This document shows positions 1 to 5,848 of a stretch of DNA of 10,060 nucleotides, piece after piece (within the stretch, counting starts at the first letter, position 1; the number at the start of each line of letters is the position of its first letter). Source of the stretch: Phycisphaerales bacterium (GTDB lineage Bacteria > Planctomycetota > Phycisphaerae > Tepidisphaerales > Tepidisphaeraceae); assembly GCA_003153655.1 (NCBI GenBank), contig PMAK01000028.1:1-10060 (forward strand), in the 5' to 3' direction. Made by a program: the position numbers and the translations under genes. The notes below the pieces were generated by a model, which saw nothing but the letters and a program-made list of their open reading frames with translations, did not search any database and was not told the origin of the DNA.

Positions 1-431
1 ATGAATTCACCCCACACCATATTGCCGGTTATCCGATCTTCATTTTTTCCGTTCCGCCGCACGCGGGCTTTCATTTCCGCTTCCATCTCGGCCATTGTTT
101 CATCGACCGCGCTCCGGAACGCGGCCACGATTCGTTCGTCGCCCGTGACCGCGTGTAGCAGCGACACGCTTTTCGGCACATGGAAATTGAAATCGTATCC
201 GACCCGACGCTCGGACTTGCGGCGAACGGTCAGCGTCTGCCCCGTGCTCGGATCGCGATTGTCACATAGCGACTCCCACGCCGCCTGGTCTATCTTTCCG
301 CTTAATTTCAGGCGTGCGGCACCCTCGCCGCGCCAGACGCCCGCGCGTTCCTGGCCTTCGGTGTAATAGTCGCTGGTGCTGTAGTACGTCTTGGCACCAG
401 CCGACGAAACATTCTGAATTATGCGAAGCAT
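1..431 (-). CDS. MobF (TrwC/TraI-type) conjugative relaxase, N-terminal part, runs off the left edge
   Basis: Reading leftward from the ATG at 431-429, the complement encodes 143 residues without a stop and leaves the window. The start MLRIIQNVSSAGAKTYYSTS is followed by DYYTEG, VWRGEGAARLKLSGKID and GYDFNFHVPKSVSLLHAV. These match the TrwC/TraI relaxase N-terminus: paired tyrosines (residues 16-17 and 22-23) in the catalytic Tyr region, the W-x-G-x-G-A segment, and the hallmark D-F-x-F-x-x-PKSVS motif (residues 80-90). The family nicks one strand at oriT, stays bound through a tyrosine, and often carries a C-terminal helicase. The metal-binding histidines and any helicase lie outside the window. 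The start is the first ATG that fits the family alignment; no strong Shine-Dalgarno precedes it. Divergent orientation from the rest of the block is notable. Family call is secure; completeness cannot be judged. Confidence 0.9.
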   Translation of the reverse strand, partial: MLRIIQNVSSAGAKTYYSTSDYYTEGQERAGVWRGEGAARLKLSGKIDQAAWESLCDNRDPSTGQTLTVRRKSERRVGYDFNFHVPKSVSLLHAVTGDERIVAAFRSAVDETMAEMEAEMKARVRRNGKNEDRITGNMVWGEF

Positions 432-447
432 GGGTCATGCTAACACA

Positions 448-460
448 TAAATACTTGATA
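448..460 (-). promoter_or_regulatory. IHF-consensus-like site just upstream of the relaxase start
   Basis: On the minus strand the bases read TATCAAGTATTTA, matching the enterobacterial IHF consensus WATCAANNNNTTR at every defined position. It ends 17 bases before the relaxase start codon. IHF sites flank several known oriT regions. The consensus is short and degenerate, and I do not know whether this host uses an IHF-type protein of the same specificity, so chance occurrence in AT-rich DNA is a real alternative. Confidence 0.25.
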
Positions 461-537
461 AATGGTTAACGCGCGGGTACGTAAACGGCCCACTTTTGCC
501 TCGGATTCACCGGATTTCTCCGATACCGACACGCTGC

Positions 538-556
538 CAGCCAACCGGCTGTTTTT
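538..556 (+). terminator. Weak terminator-like hairpin
   Basis: CAGCC (538-542), loop AACC, GGCTG (547-551) and then TTTTT (552-556) form a 5-bp stem with a U tract when read on the plus strand. The neighbouring genes on both sides are on the minus strand, so there is no obvious transcript for it to end. The stem is short and this could be chance. Confidence 0.2.
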
Positions 557-626
557 GCCGCACCATTTTCGCGCGGCTATATGAGAAGACTCAGCCGGAC
601 CAATTCTTTGAACGGGAGCGTACGCA

Positions 627-833
627 CTAGCTCACGCTGCCGGAGTCATCATTCTTCGATGACGCAGCGCCTGCCGCGGCCTGAATCCCCCATATCAACG
701 CGAAGGCGATTCCTAATGTGGGACCGCCTGCTAAAATCCACGCGGTCAACCGCGCCAGCACTGCGGCGCCCGCGCAAATGGCCTTCTCCCTGCTGGAGAC
801 CTCACCTTCCCGTTTGTCGCTCTCTTGAGGCAT
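627..833 (-). CDS. Small membrane protein of unknown function (68 aa)
   Basis: The frame runs from ATG at 833-831 to TAG at 629-627. An excellent Shine-Dalgarno (AAAGGA, complement of 839-844) lies 5 bases upstream of the start, which favours a real gene. The N-terminus is charged and hydrophilic (MPQESDKREGEVSSREK). Residues about 18-56 are hydrophobic, with the strongest span about 36-55 (GGPTLGIAFALIWGIQAAAG), and the tail is short and acidic. The expected product is a single-span, possibly hairpin, inner-membrane protein. It lies on the same strand as the relaxase but about 195 bases before it, so co-transcription is possible. Small membrane proteins are common among conjugation accessory genes, but no family is recognised. 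The alternative is a chance ORF. Confidence 0.55.
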   Translation of the reverse strand: MPQESDKREGEVSSREKAICAGAAVLARLTAWILAGGPTLGIAFALIWGIQAAAGAASSKNDDSGSVS

Positions 834-845
834 AAGAATCCTTTG

Positions 846-862
846 GCAAACCAGTGGTTTGC
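846..862. promoter_or_regulatory. Perfect 17-base palindrome, candidate operator
   Basis: GCAAACCA, a central G, and TGGTTTGC form an uninterrupted 8+1+8 inverted repeat directly upstream of the ribosome site of the minus-strand small membrane gene. The size and symmetry suit a dimeric helix-turn-helix repressor, or a small RNA hairpin in the leader. No second copy was seen in the window. Confidence 0.4.
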
Positions 863-880
863 GGTGAATCAGATCAGCGG

Positions 881-892
881 TCGCGTACGCGA
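881..892. repeat. Perfect 12-base palindrome TCGCGTACGCGA
   Basis: This fully self-complementary 12-mer is centred 32-33 bases from the centre of the 846-862 palindrome, about three helical turns, so both could be read on one face of the DNA. It could be a second operator half or a partition-type site. It is GC-rich and may be coincidental. Confidence 0.25.
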
Positions 893-1068
893 TGCGTCCT
901 CATCCAATATCTATTTGGCAGTTGCCCGCTCTTTCTTTCACCGAATTTCAGGAATATCGCTCGTTTTTCTCGCGCTGCGTCGCCCGCGGCTTCACCGCTT
1001 AGCCCCCGTTTCTACTGGAGCAACGCTTCCGCCAACGCATTTGATGTGAAATCGTCCGCTTTGCGGGG

Positions 1069-1085
1069 GAGGCGATACGCGCCTC
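1069..1085. repeat. Inverted repeat, 6-bp stem, 5-base loop
   Basis: GAGGCG (1069-1074) pairs with CGCCTC (1080-1085) around ATACG. No T tract follows on either side, so it is not a standard terminator. A small hairpin CCGC/GCGG lies just upstream at 1056-1066. Function unknown. Confidence 0.25.
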
Positions 1086-1321
1086 AGCATGGATCTGACG
1101 CTTGGCCGCAGTTTCAGATCAATCGGTTGCTCATCTGTTTTCCCCTGTTCGGCCGTATGCGGTCCGACAACACGCGGGCCTTATTCGACGGGCACGTTAA
1201 AGCCGACGCCGGGCCGGGCAAGCGGAAAATCGGTTCCCCCTGAAGGTCGCCCCCAATTTTCGCACTTGCCCGGTGCGCTAAAGCCCCGGACTCACTCGGC
1301 TTTGAATCTCGTGCCGTCAGG

Positions 1322-1336
1322 CCGCGATGGTCGCGG
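1322..1336 (+). repeat. Hairpin just upstream of the 1367 gene
   Basis: CCGCGA (1322-1327), loop TGG and TCGCGG (1331-1336) form a perfect 6-bp stem, 18 bases before the ribosome site of the first gene in the rightward operon. It could be an operator or a leader hairpin. No T tract follows. Confidence 0.3.
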
Positions 1337-1366
1337 TCCGAAACTTTAGAACACAGGAGAACTATC

Positions 1367-1579
1367 ATGAGCACTACCGAGAAAAACGAAACCACGACTT
1401 CCAAGCTGCCAAGCCACATCGCTTACGTGGTCCGTGACCGCGAAGGACAAAAGGCCTTCTTCACAAGGGTTGGCGCCGCGTGGCCGACCAAAGACGGCAA
1501 GGGATTCAATATCCAGCTTGACGCACTGCCGACCGATGGACGCATCACGCTTCTCGTCCCTTCGGAAAAGAAAGACTAA
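1367..1579 (+). CDS. Small conserved-looking protein of unknown function (70 aa)
   Basis: ATG at 1367 is preceded by AGGAG (1355-1359) with 7 bases of spacing, and the frame ends at TAA 1577-1579. After a polar N-terminus rich in Thr, Glu and Lys, residues about 16-63 contain IAYVVRDREGQKAFFTRVGA, then WPTKDGKGF, NIQLDALPTDGRITL and LVPSEKKD. The pattern of short beta-strands with the GAAW, KDGKGF and LDALP-DGR segments resembles small hypothetical proteins I associate with plasmids and conjugative elements of Proteobacteria and Planctomycetes. No function is known to me. It is the first gene of a small rightward operon and is followed by a strong hairpin. The call as a real gene is firm; the family memory is approximate. 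Confidence 0.8.
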   Translation: MSTTEKNETTTSKLPSHIAYVVRDREGQKAFFTRVGAAWPTKDGKGFNIQLDALPTDGRITLLVPSEKKD

Positions 1580-1593
1580 CTCCAAATTTCACC

Positions 1594-1619
1594 AGGGCGG
1601 CCCGCATCAGGGCCGCCCT
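1594..1619 (+). terminator. Strong intergenic hairpin without a T tract
   Basis: AGGGCGGCCC (1594-1603) pairs perfectly with GGGCCGCCCT (1610-1619) around GCATCA, a 10-bp GC-rich stem in the 61-base gap between the first two small genes. No run of T follows, so it is not a classic intrinsic terminator. It may be an mRNA-stabilising or partial-termination element that sets different levels for the two genes. Confidence 0.6.
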
Positions 1620-1640
1620 CAACCGTAAAGGAATCACAAG

Positions 1641-1844
1641 ATGAAAATATCAAAAGCTGACTTACACACCTTAGCCGAGGACGCCCAAGTTGCCTTCTGG
1701 GAAGTTCTCGTTAAACGCTACCCCGAGGCCAAAACCGGCGAACTCTCGATTGACCGCACAATCCATCTGCACATGGCCGCCCTGGAAGCCATTGAAGAAT
1801 GGGTCGAACAGAATGTTCCACCAGCGACCAAATGGGAGGCATGA
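1641..1844 (+). CDS. Small helical protein of unknown function (67 aa)
   Basis: ATG at 1641 follows AAAGGA (1627-1632) with 8 bases of spacing, and the stop TGA occupies 1842-1844. The protein MKISKADLHTLAEDAQVAFW continues with a predicted helix, then TGELSIDRTIHLHMAAL and a final acidic helix ending EEWVEQNVPPATKWEA. It is acidic, contains several Trp and is probably all-helical. It resembles small hypotheticals in planctomycete and proteobacterial mobile elements, but I know no function. Its stop lies one base before the next start at 1846, and the ribosome site of that next gene sits inside its last codons, so the two are translationally linked. Confidence 0.75.
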   Translation: MKISKADLHTLAEDAQVAFWEVLVKRYPEAKTGELSIDRTIHLHMAALEAIEEWVEQNVPPATKWEA

Positions 1845-1845
1845 C

Positions 1846-1992
1846 ATGACCGCAACCATCATCAATCCGTTCGACACCGACAGCGAATCCGACGCCGTGC
1901 CCTTGTCCGTGTTCGCGCAGCGCTGGGGCTATGCCAAGCTGCCTCAGTCACCGGTCAACGCAAGCCCGGTTCGCCGAACTGCTCGATGCTAA
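1846..1992 (+). pseudogene. Truncated 5' end of a third operon gene, disrupted by a junction near 1945-1960
   Basis: ATG at 1846 has a strong ribosome site (GGGAGG, 1834-1839, 6-base spacing) and begins one base after the previous stop. The first 34 residues (MTATIINPFDTDSESDAVPL, then SVFAQRWGYAKLPQ) read like a genuine protein start. After that, residues SPVNASPVRRTARC look like out-of-frame reading of the NACHT gene, and the frame stops at 1990-1992. The simplest explanation is that an insertion, deletion or recombination removed the rest of this gene and the beginning of the NACHT gene and joined the remainders out of frame. A sequencing error cannot be excluded. The parent family is not recognised. 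Confidence 0.6.
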
Positions 1993-4900
1993 CAATCCTC
2001 GCGCAGTCCCCGTGCATTTTGAACTAAAAAAGCTCACTAAAGCCTATGATAACGGAGAGGAATTCTTTCAGAAAAGGCTCGCGCCGACTTCCCACATCTG
2101 GCTTACGCCCCTGGCGGACGAAGGTAAGGTAGTATTCATTTTCGACGGTCTCGATGAAGTGGGGATCGATCAGGTTGATTTCCATCACATCTTCAAGACT
2201 CTCGTCGAGCGGTTCCCGGAGTGCTCCTGGGTTCTTGCTGGCCGCCCCGGAACACTTGGCGATCTAGACCAACTTTTTTCTGACGCTGCTGAGCACGAAC
2301 TCAAGCCACTCGAACTCTCTGAAATCCAGTACTACGTCAATGGCTATTTTGCCTATCGCGAAGTTCCCGATCTCGCCCCAAAACTGTTGTCGGAAATTCA
2401 GTCTAATCGGCGTTCGCTATTTCCAATCATCCAAACTCCGTTTATGCTGGCCTTCGCCTGCGATGGGTACTACGACCCCAAACGGACGGATCGGCACGAG
2501 CTTCCCTCCAATCCCGCCGAGCTGATCGAATCAGGTCTGAAACGAATCTTCGCTCGTCGTCGGCGTGGTAAGAGCGGCGCGGGCCTAAGCCTTCCTAAAT
2601 CAGACGAACTTTGCTTCGAGGTGCTTTCCACCCTCGCCGCATTTACGCTGGTAGAACCGAAACCCGGCGATCCGGTTCGGCTTACCTTCTCAACCGAGGC
2701 GGCCGAAAAATGGTTAGTCCAAAACCGAATGTCCTTTGAAGTCCCTGGTGTGAGCTATCGGCTGCAAGACGACGGTGATGCCAAGGAACTGCTCGACCGG
2801 CTTGCGCCGCAGAGCGGTATTTTGGTTGGAACTGACGAGGGCAAGTTTGCCTTTAGCAATCGAGTCATAGCCGAGTTCCTTGCCGCTCGTTGGATTGTGC
2901 GGCACGGTTACCCGAACTGGCCATACAGTTCTGACGAGATGGATTCACAATATACGAAACCTTTTCCGAGCCCTGAAACGGCAGCCCAGCGACTAGATCG
3001 CCAGATAATGGACTTCCTCGGCGACAATGTCTGGACGATAGATCGGAGTGCGCTTGTCCAAGCAGTCTGTTTTGAACTAGGTCGGCTCCCCAACGCCGGC
3101 AGCAGATTGATGCGATTTGTTCGATGGACGTGCAAACAGCTCGATTCATTTGAGGAAGGACAGGTAACGAATTTTCAAATTCGAAAGACGCTCGTCACCC
3201 GGGTCTTTCGTACGTTCCAAGCATTGCACGGTCCGCACACCGCCGAGCAAATCGCTGAGATCGAGGCGTGCGCACATCGCCTTATCCCAGCGACTGATTT
3301 GTGGTGGAATACTGATCTCGCCGGCTTCGACATACAATGCCTTCCAGCGTCATGTAAAGCGGAATATTCGGAAGAGTTTTTGCGGGCGCTGGAGGAGGCC
3401 AGCAGGAACCCGAAAGAGAATTGGGGCAGATCCGTTTATCTTACGCTTGGGATCGCCTCGGGGCTTCTAATTGATGCGAAGCAGAAGGATCGGGCCTTTG
3501 CAGCCTTGTCGGCCGCGCTGAAGGCGGCAACCGAGGATCGGAAGGAACATTGGTCGACGGTGGAATTTCTAGCTCGCGGTATTGTCTCGGGCTTTGCAAC
3601 CGAGATGACGTGGAAGAAGCAGGCCTTCGGTGCCTTGTCGGTTGCGCTGGATATCGCGATCAAACACTCAAAATCGATCGAGGTCAGCGACCTGACCGAC
3701 GCGATTGTCTCGGGCTTTGCAACCGATGCAGAGTTGAAGAAGCCAGCTTTGGACGCTTTGTGCGGGGCGCTGGACATTGCGAGCAAGCGATCGATGAGAA
3801 TCGATAGCCTTTGCCTCGCAATTGCTTCAGGCTTCGCAGGCGATGCAGAATTGAAGACGCAGGCACTCGACGCATTGCTCGCAGTTCTAGAGTTGTCGAG
3901 CAAACACCCGATCTCTATCTACAATCTTTGCGATGCAATTGTTTCAGGGTTTTCGGGAGACCCACATTTGAGCGGCCGGACGCGCCGCGCGTTCTCGATT
4001 GCGCTGCACGCACTCGCCAATCGTCCAAAAGAGAAGTGGGATGCTATTAGTTGCGTCGCCTGCACGATCGCTTCGAACTTTCCAATGGATGTTGAGTTGA
4101 AAAAGCTGGCGCGTGAGTCCATGTTGGTTGCTCTAAACGCGGGCAGCAAACACGCAACGAATAGGTGGCACGCAATCAACGGGCTGTTTCGTGCGATCGC
4201 CTTGAATTTTCCAGCCGATGACGAGTTGAAGGGAAGGTCGCTCGACGTGTTGTTGTTGACTCTTGACGCGACCGGTGAGCACCCAACGAAGGAGTGGGAT
4301 GGAATAGATTCAATTGTCCGTACGATTGTCTCCTTTGCGGCCGATGAAAAGCACAAGACGCGGGCAAGCAAGGTCTTGTTGGCGATGCTGGTCGTGGCCG
4401 AAAAAGATCGAGAGGGAAACTGGCTCGAAGTCTATTTCCTTGTAAATGCGATTGCCACGAGCTTTGGATGCGACGCGAAGTTGAGAGAGCGAGTGCTAAA
4501 CGTCCTGTCGTCGTGGCTCAACGCGGCATGTATGGACCCGAAAGCAGAACTTAGCCGTGTCAATTTGCTGGCAAATACGGTCAGTTCGGGCTTTGCAACA
4601 GACGCAAACTTGAAAGGTCAAGCGCGCGACGCATTATTCGCAGCGCTGAATTCGGTCAGTACGGAGCTCAGGTACAACTTTCGGGCAATCGGTAATCTCG
4701 CTGTCGAGATCGCATCGGGCTTTGGAGCTGACGAGAAGTTGAAGCACCAGGCTTGCGACTCCTTTTTAGCGGCCCTGGACGCGGCCGGCAAAAACCCAAA
4801 AGAAGAGCATGGCTTTCTGGAACATCTGGCAAACGCGATTACCTCGGGGCCCGTAGCGGATACGAAACAGAAGGAACGTGCGTTCCAGGCTTTGCTCGCT

Positions 4901-5791
4901 GCATTGGTCGGCGCTAGCAATCACTGGCGTCAGAACACGGAGTGGATCGGATTTTTGGCCAACACGATTGTCTCATGTTTCGGGCGCGAGTCGAAGTTCA
5001 GAGAACATGCACGCGATGCCTTGGTGACGGCACTATCCGAAGCCGCTAAGGATCGGCGGGAGAGCCATTCGGCATGCCGACGGCTGGCCCAGGCGGTTGG
5101 GTCAGGCTTTCCAGGGGATCTGATAGCCGCTGCCGCAATTGTGGGCGCCGAATGTCGTAGCGTGCTTGATCGTGAAAAGTGGGACTTGTTCGTGACGCTG
5201 CACGGCGATTGGCAGGTATTGTGCGAATGGGCCGGTCCGCGAGGTGAGCGTTTGGGCCTCACGTCCGGAGATCAGATCATTGAGAAGGTACATACTCGTG
5301 ATTCGGACGGCAAAAATTCGAGCTTGGCCGTGCTGGTAGCACCCCGAGAGAAGATTCGCCGCGGCCTGTCGGCGGAGTTGCTCGAAGACATCCAGCGGGT
5401 CGATCGCAAGGCAACAACCGTATCAAATGATATGGAATTACGGCAGACGAGTGGGGTCGGGAACGCTCCCGCGGTAGAAAATCGGCGTTTGCAGCGAACG
5501 TGCCGTCTCAAGGTGGATCTGGTGTCACGAAATATCTATCTCGACGGAGAGCCAATACCTCACACGTCCATTTTAGCCTGTGAAATTGTGCAACGTTTAA
5601 TTGACGCTGACGGCGGAATCATGCCGCCAGATAAACTTCTTCCTGATGACAAGGCGAACAATGCTGAGTTGAAGGATCGTGTGAGAGACGCGATGAACCA
5701 TCTGGATCCGAGCGTGCGTCGATTAGTCGGCGGAAAATCTGGCCAGGGCGGGGGGCGTTTTCTGAGACCGGACGCTTTTGAATTGCGATGA
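1931..5791 (+). CDS. NACHT NTPase with tandem helical repeats and C-terminal winged helix, 5'-truncated, lacking a recognisable P-loop
   Basis: This is a 1286-codon open frame. Residues 65-78 (GKVVFIFDGLDEVG) are a textbook NACHT Walker B, with acidic residues D72, D75 and E76. CSWVLAGRPG (98-107) is the following strand with its Arg. FPIIQTPFMLAFACDGYY and ELIESGLKRIFARR (about 160-215) are the NACHT helical portion. GKFAFSNRVIAEFLAARWIV (about 304-323) matches the usual F-(S)H-x-x-x-x-EFLAA end of such modules, with Asn for His. Residues about 503-1051 are about 13 repeats of 39-43 residues, and 1191-1286 resemble an OmpR/PhoB winged helix. No P-loop is visible: HRSTQARFAELL near the start occupies the GKST position but lacks the Gly-Lys. 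ATG 1931 has no ribosome site and the upstream frame is unrelated, so the native 5' end, including any effector domain, is probably missing. STAND/NACHT proteins act in signalling and phage defence. Whether this one is expressed is doubtful. Confidence 0.75.
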   Translation: MPSCLSHRSTQARFAELLDANNPRAVPVHFELKKLTKAYDNGEEFFQKRLAPTSHIWLTPLADEGKVVFIFDGLDEVGIDQVDFHHIFKTLVERFPECSWVLAGRPGTLGDLDQLFSDAAEHELKPLELSEIQYYVNGYFAYREVPDLAPKLLSEIQSNRRSLFPIIQTPFMLAFACDGYYDPKRTDRHELPSNPAELIESGLKRIFARRRRGKSGAGLSLPKSDELCFEVLSTLAAFTLVEPKPGDPVRLTFSTEAAEKWLVQNRMSFEVPGVSYRLQDDGDAKELLDRLAPQSGILVGTDEGKFAFSNRVIAEFLAARWIVRHGYPNWPYSSDEMDSQYTKPFPSPETAAQRLDRQIMDFLGDNVWTIDRSALVQAVCFELGRLPNAGSRLMRFVRWTCKQLDSFEEGQVTNFQIRKTLVTRVFRTFQALHGPHTAEQIAEIEACAHRLIPATDLWWNTDLAGFDIQCLPASCKAEYSEEFLRALEEASRNPKENWGRSVYLTLGIASGLLIDAKQKDRAFAALSAALKAATEDRKEHWSTVEFLARGIVSGFATEMTWKKQAFGALSVALDIAIKHSKSIEVSDLTDAIVSGFATDAELKKPALDALCGALDIASKRSMRIDSLCLAIASGFAGDAELKTQALDALLAVLELSSKHPISIYNLCDAIVSGFSGDPHLSGRTRRAFSIALHALANRPKEKWDAISCVACTIASNFPMDVELKKLARESMLVALNAGSKHATNRWHAINGLFRAIALNFPADDELKGRSLDVLLLTLDATGEHPTKEWDGIDSIVRTIVSFAADEKHKTRASKVLLAMLVVAEKDREGNWLEVYFLVNAIATSFGCDAKLRERVLNVLSSWLNAACMDPKAELSRVNLLANTVSSGFATDANLKGQARDALFAALNSVSTELRYNFRAIGNLAVEIASGFGADEKLKHQACDSFLAALDAAGKNPKEEHGFLEHLANAITSGPVADTKQKERAFQALLAALVGASNHWRQNTEWIGFLANTIVSCFGRESKFREHARDALVTALSEAAKDRRESHSACRRLAQAVGSGFPGDLIAAAAIVGAECRSVLDREKWDLFVTLHGDWQVLCEWAGPRGERLGLTSGDQIIEKVHTRDSDGKNSSLAVLVAPREKIRRGLSAELLEDIQRVDRKATTVSNDMELRQTSGVGNAPAVENRRLQRTCRLKVDLVSRNIYLDGEPIPHTSILACEIVQRLIDADGGIMPPDKLLPDDKANNAELKDRVRDAMNHLDPSVRRLVGGKSGQGGGRFLRPDAFELR
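3437..5083 (+). repeat. About 13 tandem protein-coding repeats of ~129 bases inside the NACHT gene
   Basis: Each unit begins with a pattern like L-x-x-A-I-x-SGF-x-x-D-x-x-L-K, continues with A-x-x-A-L-x-x-A-L-x-x-A, and ends with a polar stretch, often with Lys-Pro-Lys and Trp, before the next unit. Thirteen units fit between residues 503 and 1051, with a partial fourteenth (LAQAVGSGFPGD) after that. Two neighbours share an identical 23-base stretch (3581-3603 and 3704-3726), which points to duplication by slippage or unequal crossing-over. Each unit should form a helix pair, giving a solenoid like TPR or HEAT arrays, though the consensus matches neither exactly. In NACHT and Avs proteins this position is the sensor. 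Confidence 0.85.
5501..5788 (+). other. C-terminal OmpR/PhoB-like winged-helix segment of the NACHT protein
   Basis: Residues 1191-1286 begin CRLKVDLVSRNIYLDGEPIP, the beta-strand start of the Trans_reg_C fold (hydrophobic-x-x-D-x-x-x-R-x-I-x-hydrophobic-DGE). They then pass through helices TSILACEIVQRLIDADGGIM and AELKDRVRDAMNHLDPSVRR, and end at a Gly-rich wing before RFLRPD. The order and spacing match the OmpR/PhoB DNA-binding domain, where the wing normally ends in G-x-G-Y-R. Here the wing reads SGQGGGRFL. A DNA-binding or protein-interaction role is inferred from the fold only. Confidence 0.6.
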
Positions 5792-5796
5792 TTGTT

Positions 5797-5844
5797 CCCC
5801 AAAGCAACCCCCGAATACCACTCCCAATAACCCCCCTTTAACCC
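5797..5844 (-). repeat. C-rich run array; possible G-quadruplex on the minus strand
   Basis: Five C runs (5797-5800, 5808-5812, 5823-5825, 5831-5836, 5842-5844) are separated by 7, 10, 5 and 5 bases. The complementary strand therefore has five G runs of three or more within 48 bases, enough for a two-to-three-tetrad quadruplex with mixed loops. It lies directly after the NACHT stop codon. It may act on the DNA or merely reflect biased composition. Confidence 0.35.
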
Positions 5845-5848
5845 TCCT

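Larger units (their letters stand above)
432..626. other. Gene-free region upstream of the relaxase, possible oriT or promoter zone
   Basis: No convincing reading frame is present on either strand. The first 45 bases are AT-rich and contain the palindrome GTTAAC near 464-469 and an IHF-consensus-like site (separate entry). A short hairpin followed by five T lies at 538-556. Origins of transfer often sit next to the relaxase gene, so this is a reasonable place to look for one, but I recognise no nick-site sequence. The oriT idea is inference from position. Confidence 0.35.
834..1366. other. About 530 bases without a convincing gene, with several palindromes
   Basis: ORFs here (for example plus 854-1243 and minus 1114-1419) lack ribosome sites and have arginine-, serine- and proline-rich compositions typical of out-of-frame reading. 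The region separates a leftward gene from a rightward operon, so it should hold divergent promoters. It contains a 17-base palindrome (846-862), a 12-base palindrome (881-892), a 6-bp stem at 1069-1085 and another at 1322-1336. I could not assign a -10/-35 pair with confidence. It may also be decayed former coding sequence. Confidence 0.5.

Noticed and set aside
1..366. Plus-strand 121-aa ORF
   Set aside because: Arg/Ser-rich shadow of the relaxase, which reads on the opposite strand with clear family motifs.
854..1243. Plus-strand 129-aa ORF in the spacer
   Set aside because: No ribosome site, no recognisable domain, and a composition typical of out-of-frame reading.
1240..1330. Possible tRNA-like segment near GGCTTTGAATCTC
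   Set aside because: No acceptor, D-arm or anticodon pairing could be built around it.
1114..1419. Minus-strand 101-aa ORF with a hydrophobic start
   Set aside because: Begins inside and antisense to the well-supported 1367 gene and has no ribosome site; the hydrophobic stretch is the antisense of that gene's leader.
1931..1990. HRSTQARF as a functional Walker A
   Set aside because: The Gly-Lys of GKS/T is absent (His-Arg instead) and no glycine-rich loop precedes it; kept only as a possible degraded remnant.
3436..3903. Minus-strand 155-aa ORF and similar ones to 5262
   Set aside because: They are antisense images of the repeat array and inherit its periodicity; the plus frame has the NACHT and winged-helix motifs.
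3437..5083. Tandem repeats considered as a CRISPR array or DNA satellite
   Set aside because: The period is a multiple of three, the repeats diverge at DNA level but not in protein pattern, and there are no constant repeats with unique spacers.
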